Assembly (NCBI RefSeq): GCF_020524285.1
Contig: NZ_JAIVKX010000013.1
Location: forward strand, 95,569-159,568
Source: Alloyangia pacifica
GTDB taxonomy: Bacteria > Pseudomonadota > Alphaproteobacteria > Rhodobacterales > Rhodobacteraceae
Direction of reading: 5' to 3'
Length of the DNA stretch: 64,000 nucleotides
A program made the position numbers and the translations under genes. The notes beneath the pieces were generated by a model. That model had not been told where the DNA came from. It ran no database searches and worked only from the letters and a program-made list of their open reading frames with translations. How positions within the stretch are numbered: the first letter of the stretch is position 1; each line of letters starts with the position of its first letter. Shown piece after piece: positions 26,369 to 34,264 of this stretch.

Positions 26369-27091
26369 ATGACCTATTGCGTGGGATTGCTGCTGGATGC
26401 GGGCGTCGTTCTGCTGTCCGACACGCGCACCAATGCCGGGCTCGACAATATCGCGACCTATCGCAAGATGTTCCTCTTCGAGAAGGAAGGCGATCGCGCC
26501 ATCGGGATCATGACCGCGGGCTCGCTGTCGATCACCCAGACGGTAATCGCGCGGTTGAACGAGGCCAATGACGATGCCGACTCGGATCGCTCGATCCTGC
26601 GCGCGCCGGGCATGCTGCAGGTGGCCGAGATCGTCGGCGCCACCTTGTCGGATGTCACCTCCGAGGTGTCGTCGAAGATGGAGCGGATGAACCAGAGCGC
26701 CACCGCCTCGATGATCGTCGCCGGTCAGCGCAAGGGCGGGCCGATGCGCATGTTCCTTGTCTACCCCGAGGGGAATTTCATCGAGGCCACGCCCGACACG
26801 CCTTTCCTGCAGATCGGCGAGCACAAGTATGGCAAGCCGATCCTCGACCGGGTGATCTCGCCGGAGACCACGCTGGCGGATGCCGAGAAGGCGGTGCTCC
26901 TGTCCATGGATTCCACCCTGCGCTCGAACCTCAGCGTGGGCATGCCGCTCGACTTCGCGGTGATCGAGCATGACGCCCTCGCGGTGACCCGGCGGCGGCG
27001 GATCGAGCCGACGGACGAAGCCTTCCAGAAGATGAGCCACGACTGGTCGGAAGCCCTGCGCAACGCCTTCGCCGAAATCGACGCGATCTGA
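26369..27091 (+). CDS. Anbu-type proteasome-related peptidase (proteasome-type protease)
   Basis: A 240-residue member of the Ntn-hydrolase family, the bacterial 'ancestral beta subunit' related to HslV and 20S beta subunits. After Met removal, Thr is the first residue (MTYCVGLLLDAGVVLLSDTR); Asp at mature position 17 (SDTR) and Lys about 32 (TYRKMF) match the proteasomal catalytic set. GIMTAGSLSITQTVI is the family's glycine-containing segment. The start at 26369 is preferred over longer frames because only it exposes Thr. It follows the ATP-grasp, alpha-E and transglutaminase genes, the known conserved neighbourhood of Anbu. The physiological substrate is unknown. Confidence 0.92.
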   Translation: MTYCVGLLLDAGVVLLSDTRTNAGLDNIATYRKMFLFEKEGDRAIGIMTAGSLSITQTVIARLNEANDDADSDRSILRAPGMLQVAEIVGATLSDVTSEVSSKMERMNQSATASMIVAGQRKGGPMRMFLVYPEGNFIEATPDTPFLQIGEHKYGKPILDRVISPETTLADAEKAVLLSMDSTLRSNLSVGMPLDFAVIEHDALAVTRRRRIEPTDEAFQKMSHDWSEALRNAFAEIDAI

Positions 27092-27190
27092 CCACCCGCG
27101 TCGGGCGCGAGCTTTTTGGGGCGCGGTACCGCGCCACTGATCCGGAGTCGGCGGCTTTTCTGTCCTCCATTCGAATCTCCGGGCGGCCTT

Positions 27191-27715
27191 TCAGAACAGG
27201 GTGATCTCGGTCGGCGGGGGCTTCGGGGGCTGGATCGGAGCGACGGCCTCGATCTCTCCGGGCACGACGAATTGCCGGACCCGCCCGTCGGCGGGCCAGA
27301 AGCGGATGCGCCGCGCGGATGTGCCGCCGGTGCTCTCCGAGGCGAGCGGGATCGCCTCGTTCTGCAGGAATTCCTTGGCAAAGGCGACGTTGGAGCCGCC
27401 GATGTCGCGCAGCTGGCTGAGCATATTGGCGCCGCCGAAGAGTTTTGCGACCAGCCGGTTCTTCTGCGCGCCCGCTTTCAGCAGCCCGTTGATCAGAAGT
27501 TCCATCGAATAGGCGCCATAGCGCACATTCTCACCCTCCTTCCCGGCGCGCTGCGGCAGCAGGAAATGGTTCATGCCGCCGACGCCGGCGGCGGCATCGG
27601 TGAGGCAGACGGCAACGCAGGATCCCAGCACGGTCGACAGCACCTCGGAGGGGGAGGAGGAAATCCGGTACTCGCCCTGGATCACGTTCACCAGCTTTTC
27701 TGCGGTATCGCTCAT
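27191..27715 (-). CDS. cheD: Chemoreceptor glutamine deamidase CheD
   Basis: A 174-residue deamidase that converts Gln to Glu on methyl-accepting chemotaxis proteins. The catalytic Cys (VLGSCVAVCL), the His in GGMNHFLLP and the GGANML region are present. Its start overlaps the cheB stop by 4 bp. It is the last gene of the chemotaxis operon and converges with the Anbu gene over a 99-bp gap. Confidence 0.93.
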   Translation of the reverse strand: MSDTAEKLVNVIQGEYRISSSPSEVLSTVLGSCVAVCLTDAAAGVGGMNHFLLPQRAGKEGENVRYGAYSMELLINGLLKAGAQKNRLVAKLFGGANMLSQLRDIGGSNVAFAKEFLQNEAIPLASESTGGTSARRIRFWPADGRVRQFVVPGEIEAVAPIQPPKPPPTEITLF

Positions 27716-28770
27716 CGCGCGGGGATCCTTCCATTCGGGCTGTTCGAGACCGTGGCGGGCGCCGGCGCCGCGCAGGCGTTCAGCAGGGCAGGACCGATCT
27801 CCGGCAACGGGAGGGTTGTCTGCACCGCGCCAAGCTCATGCGCGGCGCGGGGCATGCCGTAGACGATGCAGCTCGCCTCATCCTGCGCGAAGGTGGTGGC
27901 GCCGGCGTCGCGCAGCGCCTTGAGACCCTGCGCGCCGTCCCGCCCCATGCCGGTGAGCAGCGCCGCGACCGCCCGCGGGGCGCCGGGCAGCGCCGAGGTG
28001 AAGAGCGCATCCACCGAGGGCATGTGCCCCGCGATCGGCTCGCCAACGCGCAGGGCGATCTTCATCGGCGTGCCGCCCGCAAGGTGCAGGTGGGCGCGGT
28101 TGCCGGCTGCGACGACAATCTGGCCATGGCCGACCCGCGCGCCATCCTCGGCCCGCCGGACCTGCGCGGCGCATTGCCTGTCGAGCAGCCGCGTCAGGCT
28201 TTCGCCAAAGCCGCCGCCGGTGTGCTGGACGATGAAGGTAGGCGGGCAGTCCGCGGGAAAGCTCGACAGCACGTTCAGCAGCGCATCGACCCCGCCGGTG
28301 GAGGCGCCAAGCAAGATGAACCGGTTGCTGCGCGCGGAGGTCGGGGGCGTGGGTGGTTGCGGGCCCGGATCCGGCGCCCGCGGTCCGAGCCGCCGCGTGG
28401 TGCGGGTGAGCGAACGCAGCGTGCCGACCAGCTCCTCTGGGGCGACCTCGGGGTCGATGGCAAAGAGGTCCGAACGCTTGTCCCAGGGGCTGGCGGCGGG
28501 ACCGGCCGGCGCGCCGCGGGTCTTGATCACCAGCCAGCGCACGTCGAGCGTGGCAAAGAGCGCGCGCATCACCTCGAACTCCGGCAGGAGGGCGAGCCGT
28601 TCTCCGATCAGCACGGCCATCGGCTCTCGCTCCTCGACCTCGGTATAGGTCGTCATCAGGTCATGGGTTTCGGACAACAGGTCGATGAAGGCGGAGCTTC
28701 GCAGCCCGGCGGCCAGCCGCCGCCGCAGGCCGAGGTCCGGATGCGCCAGGATCAAGGATATCTTCGACAT
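27712..28770 (-). CDS. cheB: Chemotaxis protein-glutamate methylesterase CheB with degenerate receiver domain
   Basis: Methylesterase of 352 residues that removes methyl groups from chemoreceptors. The C-terminal catalytic domain is intact: Ser in LLGASTGGVDAL, His in FIVQHTGGG and Asp in TGMGRDGAQG. The N-terminal receiver-like domain lacks the usual acidic pocket: AHPD stands where DD is expected, and the phospho-acceptor region reads VLIGERLALLPEFEVM with no Asp. Control by CheA phosphorylation is therefore doubtful. A Pro-rich linker (about 150-165) joins the domains. The start at 28770 has GGAGG at ideal spacing; alternatives at 28785 and 28809 lack it. Confidence 0.9.
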   Translation of the reverse strand: MSKISLILAHPDLGLRRRLAAGLRSSAFIDLLSETHDLMTTYTEVEEREPMAVLIGERLALLPEFEVMRALFATLDVRWLVIKTRGAPAGPAASPWDKRSDLFAIDPEVAPEELVGTLRSLTRTTRRLGPRAPDPGPQPPTPPTSARSNRFILLGASTGGVDALLNVLSSFPADCPPTFIVQHTGGGFGESLTRLLDRQCAAQVRRAEDGARVGHGQIVVAAGNRAHLHLAGGTPMKIALRVGEPIAGHMPSVDALFTSALPGAPRAVAALLTGMGRDGAQGLKALRDAGATTFAQDEASCIVYGMPRAAHELGAVQTTLPLPEIGPALLNACAAPAPATVSNSPNGRIPAR

Positions 28771-29008
28771 CTGTGCCTCCGTCATGGCGAAATCCGTGGC
28801 ACGGCACATCGCGCGCGGTGCAGGGGCGCGCGCGCTCGGTCCACCTCGAACGGCGCCATCTCAGCTGTTCCCCTAGGTTTGCCTGCCGATGGATTGCCTG
28901 CAGATCGCCTTGCGTGCGCCGGGGCCCTGCGCAGCGGCCCCCGTGCAATATCCGCGGGATCTCGCCGCGTGTCCTGCTGCGGATGAAGGATACAGGCGGG
29001 GCGGCGCA

Positions 29009-29371
29009 TCAGAACAACTCTGGGGCGTTCGGTTCAAGCCCGTCTCCCTGGGTGCCGCCGAGCCTCTGGCGCAGATCGCGCAGGGGGACGACTGCCAGCG
29101 CCTCGCTCAGGTCCAGCGCGGCATCGCTGTCCAGGAGACGCGCAAGACGCTCGACGTAGCCCGCGAGCGCATCGGTGGACTGCGCCAGCATGTCGAGTTC
29201 CTGGAAGGCGGTGATCGCCACGGAGCCGAGCCGGGAATCCGCACTCCCTGAATAGAGGTGCTCCATGCCGTGCTCGAGCCTCTCCAGCCGTTGCTGCAGA
29301 TGCCTGATTTCGCGCGAGAGCAGCCATGTTGCTTCATTTGCGCTGATGGGGAGGGAGGTCGGCGGGGTCAT
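29009..29371 (-). CDS. Small uncharacterised protein of the chemotaxis operon
   Basis: A 120-residue soluble protein with strongly helical, coiled-coil-like character; residues 15-40 read WLLSREIRHLQQRLERLEHG. No known family is recognised. It lies 4 bp behind cheY in the middle of the che operon, so a role as an accessory of signal phosphorylation or receptor coupling is likely by context. A CheZ-like phosphatase role is possible given the helical profile, but the CheZ catalytic motif is not visible. A 238-bp gap to cheB follows, longer than the others in the operon. Confidence 0.7.
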   Translation of the reverse strand: MTPPTSLPISANEATWLLSREIRHLQQRLERLEHGMEHLYSGSADSRLGSVAITAFQELDMLAQSTDALAGYVERLARLLDSDAALDLSEALAVVPLRDLRQRLGGTQGDGLEPNAPELF

Positions 29372-29375
29372 GATA

Positions 29376-29762
29376 TCAGAGCTTTCCGACGACGCTCTCG
29401 ATGCACTGCTTCATCGCGATCGAGGTGAAGGGCTTCTTAATCATGTTGTTGAGGCCGAGCTGCTTGGCCTGTGCGACCATGTCGGGGGTGGGCTTTCCGG
29501 TGACCAGAATGAAGCCGACCTTCTGGGTTGCACGATTTTGCCGTACCGCCTTGAGCAACGCGAGCCCGTCCATGTTCGGCATGTTGAAATCAGACAGGAC
29601 AAGATGCACAGGGCTGCCCGCCATCCTGGCCAGCGCCTTGCTGCCGTCGTTCTCCGTCAGGTAGTTCTTGATGCCGATCTCGTCGAGCGCCTGGGTGATC
29701 AGCCCGCGGCTCGTGGCCATGTCATCAACCACCATGATACGCAGCGAATCCTTCAAACTCAT
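29376..29762 (-). CDS. cheY: Response regulator CheY (second copy of the operon)
   Basis: Single-domain receiver of 128 residues. The acidic pair is in VVDDMATSRG, the phospho-acceptor is Asp58 in LVLSDFNMPNMDG, the conserved Thr is in FILVTGKP and the Lys is in MIKKPFT. It should carry the signal from CheA to the flagellar motor or serve as a phosphate sink. It lies 9 bp behind cheR. With a second cheY at the head of the operon, one of the two probably acts as the sink; sequence does not tell which. Confidence 0.93.
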   Translation of the reverse strand: MSLKDSLRIMVVDDMATSRGLITQALDEIGIKNYLTENDGSKALARMAGSPVHLVLSDFNMPNMDGLALLKAVRQNRATQKVGFILVTGKPTPDMVAQAKQLGLNNMIKKPFTSIAMKQCIESVVGKL

Positions 29763-29771
29763 TTCATTCTC

Positions 29772-30638
29772 CTAGGTCGGCCGCAGCGGGCCGGGCGTTG
29801 CGCCTTTGCGGTAGGTGGTCACACCGGCGGTGGTGAACTCGGGAAGGGCGGGACCGGACAGGCGTTCGGAGTGGCCGATGAACAGGATGCCCCCGGCGCG
29901 GAGCTTCTCGGCAAAGCGTGTCCAGAGACGCTGCTGGGTGTCCTGATCGAAATAGATCGCGACGTTGCGGCAGAAGATGGCGTCAAACGGGCCCTTGAAG
30001 GGCCAGTCGCAGATCAGGTTGAGCTCGGCGAAGCTGATCAGTGCCTTGAGCTCGGCGCTGACCTCGACCATTTCGGGCTGGCCCGGAAGCGGACGCAGCC
30101 AGCGGCTGCGAAAGTCGGCGGGCACGGTTTCGCAATCCTCCGCAGGGTAGCGCCCGCTGCGGGCTTTTCGCAGGATCGCGGGATCGATGTCGGTGGCCAG
30201 GATACGCAAATCGCGCGCCCCTGGCGGCACCCCGTCGAGCAGCGTCATGGCAATGGAGAAGGCTTCCTGCCCGGAGGAGCAGCCTGCAGACCAGATGCGA
30301 ATCCGCTTCTGCGCCGCCAATTCCGGTATCAGCGCGGTGCGAAGCGTTTCGAAATGGTGCTTCTCGCGAAAGAAGCTAGTGACATTGGTGGTGAGTGCAG
30401 AGACCAGTTCCAGCCTTTCCGCCGCCTCGTCGCCCTGGTCGAGCAGTGACATGTAGTCAGCGAAGGAGGCGAGGCCGCGTGCCCGAAGGCGCCGCGCTAG
30501 GCGGGAATAGACCAGGGGCTTCTTGCTCGAGGCAAGGCTGAGGCCAAACTCGCTCCGCGCGAGCCGCGCGAGAGCGTCAAAATCCGCGTCGGTGAAGGTG
30601 AATTCCCCGGGCAGAGTATCGGCTCCAGCGAGGCTCAT
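29772..30638 (-). CDS. cheR: Chemotaxis protein methyltransferase CheR
   Basis: S-adenosylmethionine-dependent methyltransferase of 288 residues that methylates Glu residues of chemoreceptors. The N-terminal helical domain includes SKKPLVYSRLARRLRARG. The SAM-binding core includes IWSAGCSSGQEAFSIAM, LRILATDIDPAILRKAR and FDAIFCRNVAIYFD. Its start overlaps the cheW stop by 4 bp. Confidence 0.95.
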   Translation of the reverse strand: MSLAGADTLPGEFTFTDADFDALARLARSEFGLSLASSKKPLVYSRLARRLRARGLASFADYMSLLDQGDEAAERLELVSALTTNVTSFFREKHHFETLRTALIPELAAQKRIRIWSAGCSSGQEAFSIAMTLLDGVPPGARDLRILATDIDPAILRKARSGRYPAEDCETVPADFRSRWLRPLPGQPEMVEVSAELKALISFAELNLICDWPFKGPFDAIFCRNVAIYFDQDTQQRLWTRFAEKLRAGGILFIGHSERLSGPALPEFTTAGVTTYRKGATPGPLRPT

Positions 30639-31102
30639 GCGGCGGCCCCGCCTTCCTGGTCGAGCACCGCGTCAAGATTCACCACCCGGACCATGGATTC
30701 GCCGACGGAGATCACGCCCAGGATGGCCTGTCGCGCCGCGTCGGATTTCATGTCGGGCGTTTCCTGGATCGAGGACTTGGCAACCGAAAGGATCTCCGAG
30801 ACGGATTCCACCAGCAGCCCGATCGTGGTGCCACCGGCCGCGGCGACGATCACCACGTTGCGCTCATTGTCCGGCGTCTCTCCAAGGCCGAAGCGCGCGG
30901 AAAGGTCGAAGATCGGAATGACTGCACCGCGCAGGTTCATCACGCCCAGAACATCGTCCGGCGTGTGTGGCAGCTTGGTCACCGGGGTCCAGCGGCGAAT
31001 CTCGCGGATCTGCATGATCTCAAGGCAGAAACTCTGGTTCCCGGCGGAGAAGGTGATGAATTCGAACTGCGTCTCGGTCTGTCCCTCGTCGGCGTCAAGC
31101 AT
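30635..31102 (-). CDS. cheW: Chemotaxis coupling protein CheW
   Basis: A 155-residue adaptor that links CheA to chemoreceptors. It consists of one CheW domain (ITFSAGNQSFCLEIMQIREI, LGVMNLRGAVIPIFDL). Its start overlaps cheA by 8 bp and its stop overlaps cheR by 4 bp, indicating tight translational coupling. Confidence 0.94.
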   Translation of the reverse strand: MLDADEGQTETQFEFITFSAGNQSFCLEIMQIREIRRWTPVTKLPHTPDDVLGVMNLRGAVIPIFDLSARFGLGETPDNERNVVIVAAAGGTTIGLLVESVSEILSVAKSSIQETPDMKSDAARQAILGVISVGESMVRVVNLDAVLDQEGGAAA

Positions 31103-33236
31103 GGCGAAGCTCCAGTTTCGGGGGGGTGATTGCGGGGAAGAAGGGCGCGGCCGGCTGCAATTTGACCACTTCCTCGGGGTCGAGGATCAGGGCGATCTTG
31201 CCGTCGCCGAGGATCGTCGCGGCCGAAACACCTGGAATGGCGGCATAATTGCTTTCGAGGCTCTTGATCACCACCTGACGCTGGTCGTGGATTGCCTCGA
31301 CCCGGAGCGCGGTCAGTCCCTGGCTCTCCGTGCTGACCAGAAGAAGCACGCCATCCCCCGCCTCCTTGCGGGCGGGGGACAGGCCGAGGTTGAAGGCGAC
31401 ATCGACCACCGGCACGTAGGCGCCGCGCACGAGGATCACCACGCCCTTCGTTCCCACGGCGTGCAGGTCGCGCTGGCTGGGGCGGATCGTTTCGATGATC
31501 GAGGCGATGGGGATGACCATGGTCTGATCGGCGACCGAGATAACGAAGCCGTCCATCACGGCGAGGGTGAGCGGCAGCACGATGGTGAAGGTCGTGCCAG
31601 CGCCGGGGGTCGACGCGATCGAGACCCGACCGCCAAGCGCCGCAACCGCGTTCTTCACAACGTCCATGCCCACGCCGCGCCCCGAGAGGTTCGAGACCTC
31701 GCTGGCCGTGGAGAACCCGGGCAGGAACAGCAGGTTGTCGATCTCGGTCTCCGACAGTTCCGCCTCCGGCAGCACCAGCCCCTTCTCGATCGCCTTTTCG
31801 AGAATTCGCGCCCTGTTGAGGCCGGCGCCGTCGTCGCCGATCTCGATGAAGACGCTGCCCGAGCGGTGTGAGGCCGAGAGGCGGATCGTGCCGACGCTCT
31901 CCTTGCCGGAAGCGGCGCGGGCATCGGCTTTTTCCAGACCGTGGTCGACCGCGTTGCGCACCATATGGGTCAGAGGGTCGGCCAGCCGCTCGATGACCGT
32001 CTTGTCTACCTCGGTGGAATCGCCGACGGTGACCAGCCGGGCTTTCTTGCCGGTCGCTTCCGCCGCCTCGCGGACGATGCGCGACATGCGCTGGAAGAGC
32101 GGCTTCACCGGCTGTGCGCGGATCGCCATCACCCCTTCCTGGATGTCACGGGCGAGCAGCTTGTAGGCCTCGAACTCGTTGGTCAGATGGGCGACGGCGG
32201 GCAGCTCGAGCTCCTCGATCCGCTGCGAGATCATCGCCTGGTTTATAATCAGCTCCCCCACGGTGTTGATCAGCCGGTCGACGCGTTCGAGATCGACGCG
32301 CAGGGTGGGGCGGGGACCGCGCGCTTCGCCGCGCTGGGCGTCGCCGCGGGCGTCCGGAGGATCCGTCGCCGCGATCGGGCTGTCCGCGTCGGGCGGGGCC
32401 GGGGGCGGCGAGAGACCGGGCAGTTCCGCGGCCGCATCCATGAGCGCAGGCGTCGTGGCGCCAGTGTTTTCGCGGATGTCGAGCTCGCAGAGGGATTCCA
32501 CGAATTCGAAGATCTCGTGCAGCACGGTCTCAGGTTCCGTGGTCTCGAGCTGCAGCGTCCAGGAGATCACCGCGCCGTTGGGATCGAAGGCGTCGAACTC
32601 CGGCAGGTCCGAGAGGTCTGCCGCCACGCGCAGGTCGCCGAGTTCTGCCAAGGCATCGAAGAGCAGCAGCGGCTCATGCCCGTTGGCATAGAGCGCCGGG
32701 CCGGGCTTGAAGCGAATGTCGAAGCGGCGCAGGGCACCGTCCTCCGCCTCAGCCTCCGCCTCCGCCTCGGCCTCTTCCGGAGCCTCGACTTCCACCGGAG
32801 CGGCATCGAACTCGAGGGTCACCGCGTCGAAACTGAAACTGTCGTCCTTGTCCGCCTCGCCGAGGTAGCTGTCGAGCTCCTTGAGGATGGCGGCTTCGGA
32901 CTCGGCGTTCGGTTCGCGCTCGTCCCTCGCAGCCTCCACGAGATCGGCAAGCTGGTCGCCGGACCGGTGAAAGAGATGCATCAACTCGGCGTTGACCTTG
33001 AGCTCCTGGCCGCGCACCTTGTCCATCACTGTCTCGAAGGTATGCGCGAAGCTCACCAGCCGGTCGAGCGCGAAGGCGCCGGCGCCGCCCTTGATCGAAT
33101 GCACGGCGCGGAACACGGCATTGACCACGTCCATGTCGTCGGGGTCCTGCTCCATCGAGGACAGCCCCTCGACCAGGGCCTCGAGCAGCTCTTCGCATTC
33201 TTCGAAAAACGTATCGCGGATGGAATTTCTCGACAT
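31095..33236 (-). CDS. cheA: Chemotaxis histidine kinase CheA
   Basis: A 713-residue sensor kinase. Order: P1 Hpt domain with phosphorylatable His46 (FRAVHSIKGGAGAF); an acidic linker with Ala-Glu repeats (about 150-170); a P2-like region; P3 dimerisation helices (LRVDLERVDRLINTVGELII); a P4 ATPase with N box HMVRNAVDHGLE, G1 box IGDDGAGLN and G2 box GRGVGMDVVK; and a C-terminal CheW-like P5 domain. It lies 2 bp behind the first cheY. All catalytic motifs look intact, so it should supply phosphate to both CheY proteins. No receptor gene is in the window. Confidence 0.96.
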   Translation of the reverse strand: MSRNSIRDTFFEECEELLEALVEGLSSMEQDPDDMDVVNAVFRAVHSIKGGAGAFALDRLVSFAHTFETVMDKVRGQELKVNAELMHLFHRSGDQLADLVEAARDEREPNAESEAAILKELDSYLGEADKDDSFSFDAVTLEFDAAPVEVEAPEEAEAEAEAEAEDGALRRFDIRFKPGPALYANGHEPLLLFDALAELGDLRVAADLSDLPEFDAFDPNGAVISWTLQLETTEPETVLHEIFEFVESLCELDIRENTGATTPALMDAAAELPGLSPPPAPPDADSPIAATDPPDARGDAQRGEARGPRPTLRVDLERVDRLINTVGELIINQAMISQRIEELELPAVAHLTNEFEAYKLLARDIQEGVMAIRAQPVKPLFQRMSRIVREAAEATGKKARLVTVGDSTEVDKTVIERLADPLTHMVRNAVDHGLEKADARAASGKESVGTIRLSASHRSGSVFIEIGDDGAGLNRARILEKAIEKGLVLPEAELSETEIDNLLFLPGFSTASEVSNLSGRGVGMDVVKNAVAALGGRVSIASTPGAGTTFTIVLPLTLAVMDGFVISVADQTMVIPIASIIETIRPSQRDLHAVGTKGVVILVRGAYVPVVDVAFNLGLSPARKEAGDGVLLLVSTESQGLTALRVEAIHDQRQVVIKSLESNYAAIPGVSAATILGDGKIALILDPEEVVKLQPAAPFFPAITPPKLELRHA

Positions 33237-33238
33237 CT

Positions 33239-33613
33239 CTACACCATGTGTCCTGTGAGCCGGCGCAGCACCGAGACCAGAGATGCGTCGTCGAAGGGTT
33301 TCACGATCCAGCCGGTCGCCCCGGCGGCGCGGGCGCGGGCCTTGAGATCGGCACCGCTTTCGGTGGTCAGTACGATGATCGGCACGGTCGTGCGGTTGGG
33401 GCCGCTGCGCAGTGTCTCGATTACGCCGAAACCGTCCATGTTGGGCATGTTGATGTCGGTGATCACCACGTCGGGCTCGACCTCGGAGAATTGCTCGACC
33501 CCCTCGACCCCGTCGCAGGCGGAATGAAACTCGAAGCCCGCGCCCTCAAGCGAGATGCGCAGGAGGTTCCGGATCGTGCGGGAATCGTCGATCGCCAGGA
33601 CTTTCGTGGTCAT
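33239..33613 (-). CDS. cheY: Response regulator CheY (first copy of the operon)
   Basis: A 124-residue single receiver domain. Acidic pair in LAIDDSRTIR, phospho-acceptor Asp53 in VVITDINMPNMDG, Thr in IIVLTTESG and Lys in GWIVKPFDD. The frame is open far upstream, but the ATG at 33613 overlaps the STAS gene stop by 4 bp and gives the normal CheY N-terminus MTTKVLAIDD. It lies directly before cheA. Confidence 0.94.
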   Translation of the reverse strand: MTTKVLAIDDSRTIRNLLRISLEGAGFEFHSACDGVEGVEQFSEVEPDVVITDINMPNMDGFGVIETLRSGPNRTTVPIIVLTTESGADLKARARAAGATGWIVKPFDDASLVSVLRRLTGHMV

Positions 33614-33945
33614 TTCAGGGACTCCTTGCCGTCCGCGGAGACGTCCGGACGTTCGGCGCCGCTGCCCGTGCCGGCCGGATCGAACTGGGTGGCGGGCAGG
33701 CCGAGTCGTTCCAGCCCGGCGCGGAAGGTCTCGGTGATCTCGGTCAGGGTGAAGGGCAGTGCCTCGGCCTGCCATTGCTTCTGCGCCACGAGCAGGATCT
33801 GCAGCCGGTGCGCATCGAGCCGCAGCACGTCGCGCACCGAGATCGAAACGGGCATGTGCCGCGCCCCGAGCAGGAACGGCACGAGTGGGTCTTCGCCATT
33901 GCGGTTGCGCCCTGGGTCGAGCACGTGGCTGTGAAGCTCTGTCAT
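33610..33945 (-). CDS. STAS-domain protein at the head of the chemotaxis operon
   Basis: A 111-residue protein whose central part (VSISVRDVLRLDAHRLQILL then VAQKQWQAE) matches a STAS/MlaB-type fold with the typical Asp-containing loop. It may act as an anti-anti-sigma-like or protein-interaction module. It is the first gene of STAS-cheY-cheA-cheW-cheR-cheY-hyp-cheB-cheD; the ATGA overlap with cheY shows co-translation. Similar small STAS genes are found at this place in other alphaproteobacterial che operons, but their role is not settled. Confidence 0.8.
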   Translation of the reverse strand: MTELHSHVLDPGRNRNGEDPLVPFLLGARHMPVSISVRDVLRLDAHRLQILLVAQKQWQAEALPFTLTEITETFRAGLERLGLPATQFDPAGTGSGAERPDVSADGKESLK

Positions 33946-34264
33946 CGCAAGTTCGGTCCTTTGCCACAGAAGAGCGGTGGCGACCCGCGGCCAGATCGCA
34001 GCCGGTCACCGTGGGAATATCGCGCCTGCCCCGGGGCCGGCGGGCGCACGCGTGGCGCGCAGCCGGGCCCCGCATTGCCCCGGATGGCTGGCCGGCGCCG
34101 GGGACAGGTTCGAGACCTACAGGCGGGGTCTTAACAAAGCGTTCTGGCGCCCGGATTTCTGCCTTGTCGCGGCGTTCCGCGCGGAGGCCTCGCCACTGCG
34201 CTTGCATCCCCCGGCCGCAGCGCGCAGAAATTCCGCAACGCGGTCTGGCAGGGAGCAGGAGAAG
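33946..34264. other. Divergent promoter region between the che operon and a TPP-enzyme gene
   Basis: These 319 bp separate two divergent units and must contain the promoters of both. They are very GC-rich, with several short inverted repeats (for example GGCCGGCGGGCGC), but no sigma28-type flagellar promoter, operator or RNA gene could be recognised. Confidence 0.4.
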
